This document shows positions 18,697-28,034 of a stretch of 64,000 nucleotides of DNA, piece after piece. The translations under genes were made by a program, and so were the position numbers. Numbering within the stretch: the stretch's first letter is position 1; each line of letters opens with the position of its first letter. Source of the DNA: Flexithrix dorotheae DSM 6795 (GTDB taxonomy: Bacteria; Bacteroidota; Bacteroidia; Cytophagales; Flammeovirgaceae); the NCBI RefSeq assembly GCF_000379765.1, contig NZ_KB903441.1:1-64000 (forward strand), written 5' to 3'. A model generated the notes under the pieces. That model worked only from the letters and a program-made list of their open reading frames with translations. It was not told where the DNA came from and did no database searches.

Positions 18697-20532
18697 ATGA
18701 AAGAAACAGATTTCATAAATCAAAATAAAGATAAATGGAAGGATTTTGAAAAGGTACTCAATGCCGAAATAAAAAATCCTGAAAAACTCAGTGAGGTATT
18801 TGTACAAATTACCGATGACCTCTCCTATGCAAGAACGTTCTATCCCAACCGATCAGTTAGGTTTTACCTGAATAACCTTGCCCAAAAGGTATTCTATAAT
18901 ATTTACAAGAATAAAAAAGAGAAAAGGAGTAAATTAATTTCATTTTGGGTAGATGAGCTCCCCAGTATTGTTTTCCATTGTAAAAGAGAGCTTTTAATTT
19001 CTCTCATTGTTTTTACGCTGGCTGTAGCCATAGGTGTTTTATCCTCAGCACACGATCCCGAGTTTTGCCGGTCAATTCTTGGAGATGGCTATGTAGAGAT
19101 GACAATCGCCAATATCGAAAAAGGAGACCCCATGGCTGTCTACAAGCAAAGAAATGAACTGGATATGTTTTTGGGTATCACACTTAATAACATTTTAGTG
19201 GCATTTCGCACCTTTGTTTCGGGGCTAGTTTTTGCCATTGGTTCTATTGGTATTCTCCTTTTTAATGGCATAATGGTAGGGAGTTTCCAATATTTTTTTA
19301 TTGAAAAGGGATTATTTCTGGAATCTTTTCTCACCATATGGCTACACGGAACGCTGGAAATATCGAGTATTGTCATTGCCGGAGGAGGGGGAATAGTGAT
19401 GGGTTCCGGTTTGGTTTTTCCCGGTACTTATTCCCGGATGCAGGCCTTTCAGATTACAGCAAAAAAAGGCTTAAAAATATTAATTGGCATTGCTCCAATT
19501 CTGGCTCTGGCAGGCTTTATTGAAGGCTTTTTCACCAGATACACAGAAGCTCCCGATATACTCAGGCTAGCGGTGATATTGGTTTCTTTTGCATTTATCG
19601 TAGGTTATTTTATTTATTATCCCTTTTTCCTTTACCAAAAAGGAAGAATAATTCCTGAAAAAGTAGAAGAAGAAGTATCCCAAAACTCCTACACTTTGTC
19701 AAGCCTGCAAAATGAAATCAGAGCCAACAGCGGAATTTTAACAGATGTGCTTTTACTATTTAAAAGAAATATCAGAGCCATTTTAAAATGGAGTTTCATT
19801 GTGGCTTTCAGTTATACCTTTTGCTTTGAACTATTAAATAAAATTACGGACATAGACTATTTTGCCGATAACGATCTGTTTGTGGCCATGGTCGAAATTT
19901 TTGATTACGATTTATTGCGGTTTGGGGTATTTCCAAAACTAATTTTAAATATACTGATGGTTGCCACTGGCTTAGCGCTTGTTTTCAGTATCATGAATAA
20001 GAAAATTATCCACCCTGATTCAAAGGTCAGTTTAGGCTCATTTTTAATTAAACACAGCTACAAATTCCTGATTGCCGGAGGATTGATAAACCTGTTTTTA
20101 TTTATGGGAATGGGACTCTTTATTTTGGTTTATGTATTTGTAATTCCCATTCTGTATATATGGATTTTTATTGGGATAAAGGAAAATAACGGCTTGATAA
20201 AAGATCAGTCCAAAACCGCTGCCATCATTAAGGGGAATTATAGCCGGTTATTAGGCTTATCCATTGTCATTACTTTCATTTCCGGATTATTTTTAATGCT
20301 TATTGGTTCTCCATTTTTAATTTCCAATTTTGAAATTGTAAACTGGAATTTCCTGAATGAAGGAGATGCTTCCTCTATTCCCAAATACATCAACATGACC
20401 CTTGCCGTTTTTGCCACCAATATTGTCATTACATTTGGGGCATTTGGTAATAGCCTGGTCTATTTCACCTTTTTGGAAATCAATCAGGCAACGGGATTGC
20501 ATGATAAAATCAACAGATTATTCCCAACTTAA
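18697..20532 (+). CDS. SpoIIM-like (DUF95) membrane protein with C-terminal membrane extension
   Basis: 611 residues. The first 330 or so form the SpoIIM/DUF95 module: SYARTFYPNRSVRFYLNNLAQ, the NELDMFLGITLNNILVAFRTF stretch, and HGTLEISSIVIAGGGGIVMG, with several membrane spans. A second multi-span segment (about 355-611, at least five helices) follows, with no family I recognise beyond general resemblance to membrane proteins encoded beside MoxR genes. The organism shows no sign of sporulation; in Bacteroidota this family sits in MoxR/DUF58 clusters. DUF4129 starts 27 bases downstream, so they are one operon. Possible role: membrane scaffold for the MoxR complex (inference). Confidence 0.85.
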   Translation: MKETDFINQNKDKWKDFEKVLNAEIKNPEKLSEVFVQITDDLSYARTFYPNRSVRFYLNNLAQKVFYNIYKNKKEKRSKLISFWVDELPSIVFHCKRELLISLIVFTLAVAIGVLSSAHDPEFCRSILGDGYVEMTIANIEKGDPMAVYKQRNELDMFLGITLNNILVAFRTFVSGLVFAIGSIGILLFNGIMVGSFQYFFIEKGLFLESFLTIWLHGTLEISSIVIAGGGGIVMGSGLVFPGTYSRMQAFQITAKKGLKILIGIAPILALAGFIEGFFTRYTEAPDILRLAVILVSFAFIVGYFIYYPFFLYQKGRIIPEKVEEEVSQNSYTLSSLQNEIRANSGILTDVLLLFKRNIRAILKWSFIVAFSYTFCFELLNKITDIDYFADNDLFVAMVEIFDYDLLRFGVFPKLILNILMVATGLALVFSIMNKKIIHPDSKVSLGSFLIKHSYKFLIAGGLINLFLFMGMGLFILVYVFVIPILYIWIFIGIKENNGLIKDQSKTAAIIKGNYSRLLGLSIVITFISGLFLMLIGSPFLISNFEIVNWNFLNEGDASSIPKYINMTLAVFATNIVITFGAFGNSLVYFTFLEINQATGLHDKINRLFPT

Positions 20533-20559
20533 AATCAATAAGTGAAAAAACCAGTGCCA

Positions 20560-21330
20560 ATGAGAATTAGAAATTTCAATATTTACTTCATTTTCGGATT
20601 ACTTTACTTACTCAACCTTCCCGCTTTTGGGCAGGTAATAGAAGATGAAGCATACCTGAAAAAGGATATTGAAATTAAAAAAGTAGATGAAAAAACCTGG
20701 CAGGAAGTTGTATCAGGGATGGATTTTGAGGGAAATTCCAGCAAAAAAGATATGATTGAATCTTCTGATAAAGAGGGACAAAGAAAGGAAAATGCAAAGG
20801 AAGTTTCAGATAGTGAATATTCAGGGCAACTAGAAGTCCCTATTCCAACGGCAATATTGGAAATTTTCAAATTCATTTTTATTGGACTGGCCGTGGTAAT
20901 TATTGTTTTTCTACTTTTTCAAATTGTGAAAGGTTCGTCTGGTATTTCCTTAAATACAAAAATTAAAAATGAAGAAGAAGTGGGCATTGAAGAATTAAGC
21001 CATGAAATGCCCCGATCTGAATTAGAAATCGCACTGGATGAAGCCCTTAAGCAAAAAGATTTCAGGAAAATAATCAGAATATATTATTTAATCAGTATCA
21101 AAGAATTATCTGAAAGAAACCTGATTAAATGGAAAAAAGATAAAACCAATTATAATTATATTGATGAAATAAGAGGAAAAAGTGGTCTGGAGCCATTTGA
21201 GCCACTAACTATTTTATTCGAGTGGGCGTGGTATGGCGATCAAAAACCAGAGGAATCCAAATTCCAAAAAGCAGAAAACCTCTATCAATCTTTATTAGAA
21301 AATTTAAAACAATATCCTTCAGGTGAATAA
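20560..21330 (+). CDS. DUF4129 domain protein, membrane-anchored
   Basis: About 256 residues. The frame could open at GTG 20542, but ATG 20560 gives a clean signal peptide (MRIRNFNIYFIFGLL, ending AFGQ), so I chose it. An acidic periplasmic stretch (about 25-90) is followed by one membrane span (about 96-122, FKFIFIGLAVVIIVFLLFQ) and a cytoplasmic DUF4129 helical domain (about 150-250, ALDEALKQKDFRKIIRIYYLI, then FEWAWYGDQKP). The 3' end overlaps the next gene by 8 bases, which indicates translational coupling. DUF4129 proteins are regular partners of MoxR/DUF58 genes; their function is unknown. Confidence 0.85.
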   Translation: MRIRNFNIYFIFGLLYLLNLPAFGQVIEDEAYLKKDIEIKKVDEKTWQEVVSGMDFEGNSSKKDMIESSDKEGQRKENAKEVSDSEYSGQLEVPIPTAILEIFKFIFIGLAVVIIVFLLFQIVKGSSGISLNTKIKNEEEVGIEELSHEMPRSELEIALDEALKQKDFRKIIRIYYLISIKELSERNLIKWKKDKTNYNYIDEIRGKSGLEPFEPLTILFEWAWYGDQKPEESKFQKAENLYQSLLENLKQYPSGE

Positions 21331-22612
21331 AAACCAGAGATTATATCTTATCATCGGGGTAGTTTTGGTGGCTATTGGGGCATTCTTTTTTCTCAACTAT
21401 AGTAATGAAAAAAGATATTCCTGGAAAGAAACCTACAAAAAAGATGAGGTTCAGCCATACGGTTCATTTGCTGCTGCAGAATTGCTTAAAACCCTATATC
21501 CCGATTCTGCTTTTATGGAAATAAAAAGATCGGTAAGTAAAGAACTGTTGATGGATGAGACAGGCCTGAGTAATTATATCTTTATTGGAGCTAATTATTA
21601 TTTGTCTTCTGCTGATATTGACTCTTTACTTAGGTTTATGGATGAAGGAAATAATGTGTTTATCTCCTGCAAAGTAACCCCTTCAGACTTATTGGATACC
21701 ATATTCAGTTACCAATATTGTTATGATAGCTATAGCGCATTTGACCTTTGGGAAGATACAATAGATTATCTACCGGAAGAATTAAATTTAATTACAGATT
21801 CTGTTATCACCACCAACTTTTATCACGATGAATTAAAAAGGGAGGAGCCTTATAAGTTTAAATTAAAGCATCCAAACAAATATTCCATGTATGCTACCGC
21901 TCCTTATTTCCTGGATTCGGCAGATTGTTTTACTCCTATCAGTAAGCTGGGATACATAAATGACCATAGCCTTAATTTTATCAAAATAGAATTTGGAAAG
22001 GGAAATCTTTATTACCACACTCAACCGGTATTTTTCACCAATTATTTTTTGAGAGAAAAGGAAGGTCTGGAATATTTCGAGAAATCAGTTTCTCACCTTA
22101 CCAAAGGGAAATTATATTGGGATGAAGCGAGCAAAATTCCTTTACAATACGATGATTTCAATAAAGCAAGAAGTCCATTATCATTTATTTTAAGTCAAAA
22201 AAGTCTGCGGTGGACCTGGTACCTGTTAATCGTTTTGGTGGTCATTTATTTGTTGGTGTTTTCCAAAAGAAAACAGAAAATCATCCCTTATGTACCCGCT
22301 CCGGCAAACTCATCCATCAGTTATGCAGAGACTATTGGTAGGTTGTATCTTGGACCAGGCGGACACCGTAAAATCATTGCTCTCAAAATGAAAATGTTTC
22401 TGGATCATTTGAGAACAAGATATAATATCCATTTGCATGAGTATAATGAGGAGGAAATTAAACTTATTAGCAGGAAATCCGGAATTGGACAAAATGAGGT
22501 TCAGTACATATTTGATAAATTCGATGAATCAAAAAAAATAGAAAAGGTGACTGACGAATACCTCATTAAGTTTTACAAAGCCATAGAGGATTTCTACAAG
22601 AATTGGAAATAA
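21323..22612 (+). CDS. DUF4350 domain protein, membrane-anchored
   Basis: 429 residues from a GTG start that overlaps the DUF4129 stop. There is an N-terminal membrane anchor (about 8-25). A periplasmic DUF4350 domain follows, of a GATase-like fold (about 40-260; PYGSFAAAELLKTLYPDS and MDEGNNVFISCKV near the start). A second membrane span (about 292-310, WYLLIVLVVIYLLVF) and a cytoplasmic helical tail complete it. The architecture fits a protein that holds a periplasmic sensor or ligand domain next to the MoxR/DUF58 pair. Spacing to moxR is 35 bases, same operon. No catalytic residues are evident. Confidence 0.85.
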   Translation: MNKNQRLYLIIGVVLVAIGAFFFLNYSNEKRYSWKETYKKDEVQPYGSFAAAELLKTLYPDSAFMEIKRSVSKELLMDETGLSNYIFIGANYYLSSADIDSLLRFMDEGNNVFISCKVTPSDLLDTIFSYQYCYDSYSAFDLWEDTIDYLPEELNLITDSVITTNFYHDELKREEPYKFKLKHPNKYSMYATAPYFLDSADCFTPISKLGYINDHSLNFIKIEFGKGNLYYHTQPVFFTNYFLREKEGLEYFEKSVSHLTKGKLYWDEASKIPLQYDDFNKARSPLSFILSQKSLRWTWYLLIVLVVIYLLVFSKRKQKIIPYVPAPANSSISYAETIGRLYLGPGGHRKIIALKMKMFLDHLRTRYNIHLHEYNEEEIKLISRKSGIGQNEVQYIFDKFDESKKIEKVTDEYLIKFYKAIEDFYKNWK

Positions 22613-22647
22613 AAATTAAAGAAACACTTATTTAAGAAATATATAAA

Positions 22648-23703
22648 ATGGAGGACATAACAGACAATAATCCAGAGGAAAACAATAATGATCCTATTGA
22701 AAATACACCAGAAGTAAATCCTATTCAGCAGCCTATGATTAATCAGTTAGACGCTGATATTCTGGCCTTTAATCAATTCATTCGAAAGATTAAGGGAGAA
22801 TTGAAAAAAGTAATTGTGGGCCAGGATAAAATGATCAACCTGCTCATGGTAGGATTATTCGCTGATGGCCATATTATTTTGGAAGGAGTTCCGGGAATTG
22901 CCAAAACACTTACGGCAAAACTTTTTTCCAAAACCATTTCGGTGGATTTTTCCAGAATCCAGTTTACGCCTGATTTAATGCCTGCAGATGTAATTGGCAC
23001 TATGGTTTTCAATGCCAAAACCACAGAATTCGACTTTAAAAAAGGTCCTATTTTCTCCAATATAGTATTGATTGATGAGATCAACAGGGCTCCGGCAAAA
23101 ACCCAATCCGCACTATTCGAAGTAATGGAAGAAAGGCAAATTTCTGTAGATGGCACTACTTATAAAATGGAAGAGCCCTATATGGTTTTAGCCACCCAAA
23201 ACCCAATTGAACAGGAAGGAACTTACAAATTGCCCGAAGCTCAACTGGACAGATTTGTATTTAGAATCAGGCTAAATTACCCTTCTTTAGAAGAAGAGCA
23301 GTATTTACTCAGAAAGTTTAATACGCCTACAAAACGAAATGATTTATTAAATATCAGTACGGTAATTAATGCAGATGAAATCAAAAAGTTTCGGGGATTG
23401 ATCAACCAGGTACATATCAGCGATCAGCTTACGGATTATATCGCTCAGATCATTCATAATACCAGAAACAATGGAGATTTGTTTTTGGGTGCTTCTCCCA
23501 GGGCTTCATTGGCCATTATGCAAACTTCCAAAGCTTTTGCAGCCATTCATGGAAGAAGTTTTGTAACTCCGGATGATATACAGCAAATGTGCTATCCGGT
23601 ACTGAACCATAGGGTGATTCTTAACTCAGAAAAGGAAATTGAAGGCACAGAACCTGAAGAAATTATAAAGGAAATTATCACTAAAATTGAAGTACCCCGA
23701 TGA
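22648..23703 (+). CDS. MoxR-family AAA+ ATPase
   Basis: 351 residues. After an acidic N-terminal 30 residues comes the AAA_3 module: Walker A in EGVPGIAKTLTAKLF, Walker B in VLIDEINRAPAKTQSALFEVMEE, sensor 1 in LATQNPIEQEGTY, and the arginine-finger region PEAQLDRFVFRI. The lid domain ends with PRASLAIMQTSKAFA. MoxR ATPases work as chaperone-like assembly or metal-insertion factors together with vWA-domain proteins. The DUF58 partner overlaps its stop by 4 bases (ATGA). No BatA/BatB-type vWA genes follow, so this is the DUF58/DUF4350 subtype. The client protein is unknown. Confidence 0.95.
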   Translation: MEDITDNNPEENNNDPIENTPEVNPIQQPMINQLDADILAFNQFIRKIKGELKKVIVGQDKMINLLMVGLFADGHIILEGVPGIAKTLTAKLFSKTISVDFSRIQFTPDLMPADVIGTMVFNAKTTEFDFKKGPIFSNIVLIDEINRAPAKTQSALFEVMEERQISVDGTTYKMEEPYMVLATQNPIEQEGTYKLPEAQLDRFVFRIRLNYPSLEEEQYLLRKFNTPTKRNDLLNISTVINADEIKKFRGLINQVHISDQLTDYIAQIIHNTRNNGDLFLGASPRASLAIMQTSKAFAAIHGRSFVTPDDIQQMCYPVLNHRVILNSEKEIEGTEPEEIIKEIITKIEVPR

Positions 23704-25034
23704 AGGGAATCTATAGAAATTTTTATTTATCCCCACTGTTTTTCAAGATTTTTGGCGGCATAACAGCCTTGTTTGCTATTAGTTTTGTGATGCCAGTGCT
23801 TTTCCCCATCGCCCAAACCTTATTGGTACTTGGAATGGCCCTTGTAATTGTAGATTTCCTCCTAGTTTTTAATAAGGGTATAAAATTCAGTGCAGAAAGG
23901 ATAATTCCAAAAGTTTTGTCTCTGGGATATGAACATCAGATCAGTATTAACCTTACCAATGAAGGAAATTCATTCCTGGAAATTAATACAATAGATGAAC
24001 TACCTTATCAGCTCCAGAAAAGAGACTTTTCTTTTAAAACCCAACTAAAACCCAAACAGGGTAAACAGGCTCAGTACCATATAAGGCCATTGGTGAGAGG
24101 AGCCTACCAGTTTGGAGATATTATTCTTTTTCTAAATTCCAGGATAAACCTGGTTGTTAGAAGATATCCTATTTCACAAGAAGCTACGGTTCCGGTATAC
24201 CCATCGATTGTGGACATGAAAAAACTGGAATTAATCACACTGTCAAAGATTGCCTTAAATGAAGGGATTAAAAGAATAAGGAGAATTGGGCACAGTCATG
24301 AATTTGAGCAAATTAAAAATTATACGGCCGGAGATGATTATCAGAAAATTAACTGGAAAGCATCGAGTAAGGGAATGGGGCTAATGGTAAACCATTATGA
24401 AGATGAAAAATCTCAACAGATTTACTCGGTAATTGATAAAAGCCGGTCCATGAAAATGCCTTTCAATGGACTAAGTCTTTTGGATTATTCCATTAATTCA
24501 AGTCTGGTCATTTCCAATACTGCATTGAAAAAAATGGACAGGGCCGGGCTGTTTACCTTTTCCGAAAAAGTGGATACCGTGATTAAGGCACAAAGAAACC
24601 AGACACAATTGAAGCGAATTATTGATGCCTTATACAATGAAAAAGAAGGGGTGGCCGAAGCCAATTATGAATTGATGTACAGATATCTGAGAAAATCTAT
24701 TTCCGGTAGAAGTCTGCTTTTTTTATATACCAACTTTGAGAGCAAATATGCCCTGCAAAGGGTTTTGCCAATTATTCGACAATTAAATAAATTACACTTA
24801 TTGGTAGTAGTGATTTTTCAAAATACCGAACTGATTAATTACTCAAAGGAAAAGGCTAACAATGTAGAAGAAATTTATTTTAACACCATTGCCGATAAAT
24901 TGATCTACGACAAAAAAGAAATTGTGCAGGAGATCACCCAGTTTGGCATTCAAACCATTTTAACCCATCCGGAAAACCTTTCTATAAATGTGATCAATAA
25001 ATACCTGGAATTAAAATCCAGAGGATTGATATAA
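23700..25034 (+). CDS. DUF58 / vWA-like domain protein
   Basis: 444 residues. Two membrane helices near the N-terminus (about 15-55) precede a periplasm-like beta domain and the DUF58 core (RRIGHSHEFEQIKNYTAGDDY, then INWKASSKG). A vWA-like fold follows with a MIDAS-type DKSRSMKM. It is coupled to moxR by an ATGA overlap. DUF58 proteins are standing partners of MoxR ATPases. It closes the operon, which ends in a hairpin at 25036-25066. Confidence 0.92.
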   Translation: MKGIYRNFYLSPLFFKIFGGITALFAISFVMPVLFPIAQTLLVLGMALVIVDFLLVFNKGIKFSAERIIPKVLSLGYEHQISINLTNEGNSFLEINTIDELPYQLQKRDFSFKTQLKPKQGKQAQYHIRPLVRGAYQFGDIILFLNSRINLVVRRYPISQEATVPVYPSIVDMKKLELITLSKIALNEGIKRIRRIGHSHEFEQIKNYTAGDDYQKINWKASSKGMGLMVNHYEDEKSQQIYSVIDKSRSMKMPFNGLSLLDYSINSSLVISNTALKKMDRAGLFTFSEKVDTVIKAQRNQTQLKRIIDALYNEKEGVAEANYELMYRYLRKSISGRSLLFLYTNFESKYALQRVLPIIRQLNKLHLLVVVIFQNTELINYSKEKANNVEEIYFNTIADKLIYDKKEIVQEITQFGIQTILTHPENLSINVINKYLELKSRGLI

Positions 25035-25066
25035 AAAAAGCATCCGGTTAATTCCAGATGCTTTTG
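25034..25066. terminator. Bidirectional terminator after the MoxR/DUF58 operon
   Basis: AAAAGCATC (25036-25044) pairs with GATGCTTTT (25057-25065), extended inward by CGG/CCA with one mismatch. A and T runs flank it, so it also serves the convergent T9SS gene. Confidence 0.72.
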
Positions 25067-25092
25067 GTTGTTTAATTTCGAAACCTTTTTTG

Positions 25093-26187
25093 CTAATTTT
25101 TCATCAGCTTTATTCTTTCCATTTCTTTCCCCACGATAATATTAGCAAAATAATACCCGGCAGGAAGGTTCATAAACTGATCACCCATATTTTTCACAAA
25201 ACTTCCAGCCTTTTCTTCTTCTTTTAATGACAACACATGATTACCCATCTGGTCGTAAACCATGATTTCTACAGGATCTTCAGTGTCCTTGGAAATAGCC
25301 AGATTCAATTCTTCTGTAAAAGGATTAGGATAAGCTAAAACTTCAAGTGGTTTGGTTTTTATGGCTTTTACAGAAATCACATTACTCAAGGCAAATTTCC
25401 CATTATAATCAACTTGTTTCAATTGGTAATAGGCTGTTCCCATAATATTATGATCAATATAAGTATATGTATTTAACTTATCCGAGCTTCCTGTCCCTTC
25501 AATAAATGTCAATGGTTCAAAATCTTTTCCATTCCAGCTCCTTTGCAACTCAAAACCACTATTATTTAATTCAGAGGCAGTTTTCCACGTTAGGTTTGCA
25601 TTTCCATCTAAAAATTCTCCTATGAAACTTACCAATTCGATTGGAAGAGTAACAATAAATCCACTGGGAATTCCAAATGTACCACTTGTATTTCCATTAT
25701 ATTCAGTATTTGGTAAACCTAGGCCGTTCAAAATTCCGTTTGCAATATTTACACAAGTACTGTTAGAACATGCATTCCAAACAACTATATTATCAATTGA
25801 AATAAATCCTAAACCCTCACCTAATGCCCCAATCCCCTCACTTATTTCACCTCCATCCAGATAAATTCCTGAATTTGATCCACCTAAGTTTAAAGAAGGT
25901 AGGTTTATTCCGCTATTATCCATAAATAACTCTCCTTTAATCACCATCTGCACATTGTCAAGTGTAATATCATCCCCTGATATTTCTACTACATGACCAG
26001 ATTCAATCAAAATAATATCATCATCTGCCGGAAGTCTGGCTGGAGTCCAAGTACTAGTACTTCTCCAATCTCCACTTCCAACTGAGGTAATAGTTTCCTG
26101 AGCTTGTAATTTTCCTGACATGGAAATGAAACTTATCAGCGAAATAGTAAATATTTGGTATAGATATGGTGTATAATTCAATTTCAT
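25093..26187 (-). CDS. T9SS-exported protein, paralogue of the 11178 gene
   Basis: 364 residues. A signal peptide (about 1-29, ending KLQAQ) is followed by a beta-rich domain opening with SVGSGDWRSTSTWTP and DDDIILIESGHVVEI, the same layout as the protein at 11178-12389. Both then carry an LPIELVSF/LPVELYYF block, a YYQLKQVDYNGKFALSNVI block and a T9SS sorting domain (here about 285-364, VLAYPNPFTEELNLAIS and NLPAGYYFANI). The beta-rich part is shorter than in the paralogue. Probably a surface or released structural protein; no catalytic motif seen. Confidence 0.8.
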   Translation of the reverse strand: MKLNYTPYLYQIFTISLISFISMSGKLQAQETITSVGSGDWRSTSTWTPARLPADDDIILIESGHVVEISGDDITLDNVQMVIKGELFMDNSGINLPSLNLGGSNSGIYLDGGEISEGIGALGEGLGFISIDNIVVWNACSNSTCVNIANGILNGLGLPNTEYNGNTSGTFGIPSGFIVTLPIELVSFIGEFLDGNANLTWKTASELNNSGFELQRSWNGKDFEPLTFIEGTGSSDKLNTYTYIDHNIMGTAYYQLKQVDYNGKFALSNVISVKAIKTKPLEVLAYPNPFTEELNLAISKDTEDPVEIMVYDQMGNHVLSLKEEEKAGSFVKNMGDQFMNLPAGYYFANIIVGKEMERIKLMKN

Positions 26188-26315
26188 AAGTTTATTAATT
26201 AGTAGTTAGGTTTTTTGGTAAATGGTAAACGGATAAATCTTCTTCACCATGTTAAACCAACGAAAAAACTACTAAAAGAATAAAAATAACCATATCATTT
26301 GTTAGAATATTACAA

Positions 26316-26352
26316 TAAAAAAATGATTCTGCGCGAACAAAGCAGAATCATT
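26316..26352 (-). terminator. Terminator of the aldo/keto reductase gene
   Basis: A perfect 11-bp stem (26322-26332 with 26342-26352, AATGATTCTGC arm) with a 9-base loop is followed on the minus strand by a T run (26317-26323). It lies 24 bases past the stop. Confidence 0.85.
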
Positions 26353-26375
26353 CCGTTATTTAAAACCCTAAAAAA

Positions 26376-27248
26376 TTATCCCCTTACACTAGCCGCAGGG
26401 ATTCTTTTTACCAAATCTGTCATTTGGGCCTGACTTTCCTGGCCTATGGTAAAACAATCTACAAATTCCTGTCCCAGGGCATATTGCAAACATTCGTCAG
26501 GTTTTCCGGTTAATTGTCCTCCACCAAATATCTTCATCCCTATAATTCCTTTGCCCTGCGCCTTCATTTTTTTCAACACTTTTACTACTGTAGGCACATC
26601 TGCATCCATCCTGGCACCATCAGGATTTATCCTGGCCAAATCGACCTGCACCCAGTCTGAATCCGCTGCAGCTTTTAAAGCCCCCAATGTATGGCAGGAC
26701 ACACCGTGAGCCTTAATCAAGCCATCTTCTCTTGCCCTTGACAACACATCCATTGCCCCCTGTTTTTGGGTTGGCCAGTTGGAATCCATCATGCAATGTA
26801 ATAACATAATATCCATATAATCTGTCCCAATTTCCTGCCTAAACCTGTCCAAATCAGCCTTCATTTCCTTTTCTGTGGTTGCATGGGTTTTGGTCAGAAT
26901 AACAACCTTTTCTCTGGGAATTCTCTTCAAGGCTTCCTTCAAATGTGGATGTGTTCCATACTGATCAGCCGAATCCCAGAAAAATACGCCATTATCTAAG
27001 GCAGCTTCCATTAAATCAGCCACTCCTTTTACACCCAGCTTCCTGGTCTGGTTAGAACTTTTGTTCACCCCATGAGTACCAGTACCCATGGCCAGTCGGG
27101 AAACTTCTATTCCTGTATTGCCCAACATAATTTTATCATGAGCATATTTCTTGGTTGTTCCGGCAAACAAGTGATAGGGAAATGGATTAAGTGTAGCCAT
27201 ACCGGCTGCTACTCCTGCAGAATTTCTAATAAAATGTCTTCTTTTCAT
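26376..27248 (-). CDS. Aldo/keto reductase with Tat-type signal
   Basis: 290 residues. The N-terminus MKRRHFIRNSAGVAAGMA has the paired arginines and hydrophobic stretch of a twin-arginine signal, so it is probably exported folded with its cofactor. The barrel starts near residue 38 (KIMLGNTGIEVSRLAMGTG). The catalytic tetrad is visible as Asp and Tyr in WDSADQYG, Lys in ILTKTHA and His in LLHCMM. It should reduce or oxidise carbonyl or sugar substrates with NAD(P)H; the substrate is unknown. It is transcribed alone with its own terminator. Confidence 0.88.
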   Translation of the reverse strand: MKRRHFIRNSAGVAAGMATLNPFPYHLFAGTTKKYAHDKIMLGNTGIEVSRLAMGTGTHGVNKSSNQTRKLGVKGVADLMEAALDNGVFFWDSADQYGTHPHLKEALKRIPREKVVILTKTHATTEKEMKADLDRFRQEIGTDYMDIMLLHCMMDSNWPTQKQGAMDVLSRAREDGLIKAHGVSCHTLGALKAAADSDWVQVDLARINPDGARMDADVPTVVKVLKKMKAQGKGIIGMKIFGGGQLTGKPDECLQYALGQEFVDCFTIGQESQAQMTDLVKRIPAASVRG

Positions 27249-27838
27249 GGATTGATCAGTTGAAAAAGTATGGGTAGATTTTACTTAATTAATGCTTTAC
27301 AACAAAGTGGCACATTTTTAAAAAAATAGCCTTCGATTTATTGCTTAAAAATTACTTCTCTTAAGTTAATAAGAATACTGATGAAAGTAAAGCTATATGG
27401 GCCAGATTGGTTATTTTTTAGGTTGAACGGGTTTCTTTAATTACCAATACCAAATATTTCATATTCTGCTATCTTAATTCTTAATCCTAATTTCAAGAAA
27501 ATCCCTTTGTTTACGCTTAAGCCCATTTTTAGTGGAATAAAGTTCACGAAATCGTTGAAGAATTTACACACTTTTATTTAAATCCCTTTTTCATAAATTA
27601 AATAACACGCTGATATACAGCAACTTCCACAAAAGCCTATCCTCTGGCACTATCTTTCAATTATAATTGGCAAATAAGTTTAGGCAAGCATTGTAAACTA
27701 CTGGAAACAAATGGTTTACAATACTTGATTTTGTGAAGAATGAAATTTTTTGAGCAACATGAGTCCAAAAGTTTGGCTAGCTCACAGGATAAAATCACAT
27801 GCTTAAACCAATAAATTAACTTAAAACCAATAACAACT
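27249..27838. other. Intergenic region upstream of a small membrane protein gene
   Basis: 590 bases with no gene seen on either strand and many stops in all frames. Near the right end is a perfect 9-bp inverted repeat, ATTGTAAAC (27690-27698) with GTTTACAAT (27714-27722), 15 bases apart. It lies about 117 bases before the small gene at 27839. No full TAnnTTTG promoter was identified. Confidence 0.6.
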
Positions 27839-28012
27839 ATGTTTAATAAATTATTAGAAGGATCGATAATAAGACCTTACAGAGCCAGAAGAGGAGGTTC
27901 TGATACGGGTCAATTGATAAAACCAGCATTTTCAAGAAAATATGAGGCAGTAATCGCCGCAGCTATTATTGTGGTATTAAGTTCAATTACCGCAATTGCA
28001 CTTATTTTCTAA
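27839..28012 (+). CDS. Small membrane protein of 57 residues, unknown function
   Basis: An ATG-to-TAA frame encodes a 57-residue peptide not recognised as any family. It begins MFNKLLEGSIIRPYRARRGG; the first 36 or so residues are hydrophilic and strongly basic. The last 20 (AVIAAAIIVVLSSITAIALI, then F) form one membrane helix running to the C-terminus, as in tail-anchored proteins. The frame lies inside an otherwise gene-free stretch and is followed within 25 bases by a perfect hairpin, which supports an expressed short transcript. No signal peptide. It could be a membrane-stress peptide, a small regulator of a membrane complex or a toxin-like peptide; nothing in the sequence decides. Confidence 0.6.
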   Translation: MFNKLLEGSIIRPYRARRGGSDTGQLIKPAFSRKYEAVIAAAIIVVLSSITAIALIF

Positions 28013-28034
28013 TCCAATCATCAAAGCATTGAAC

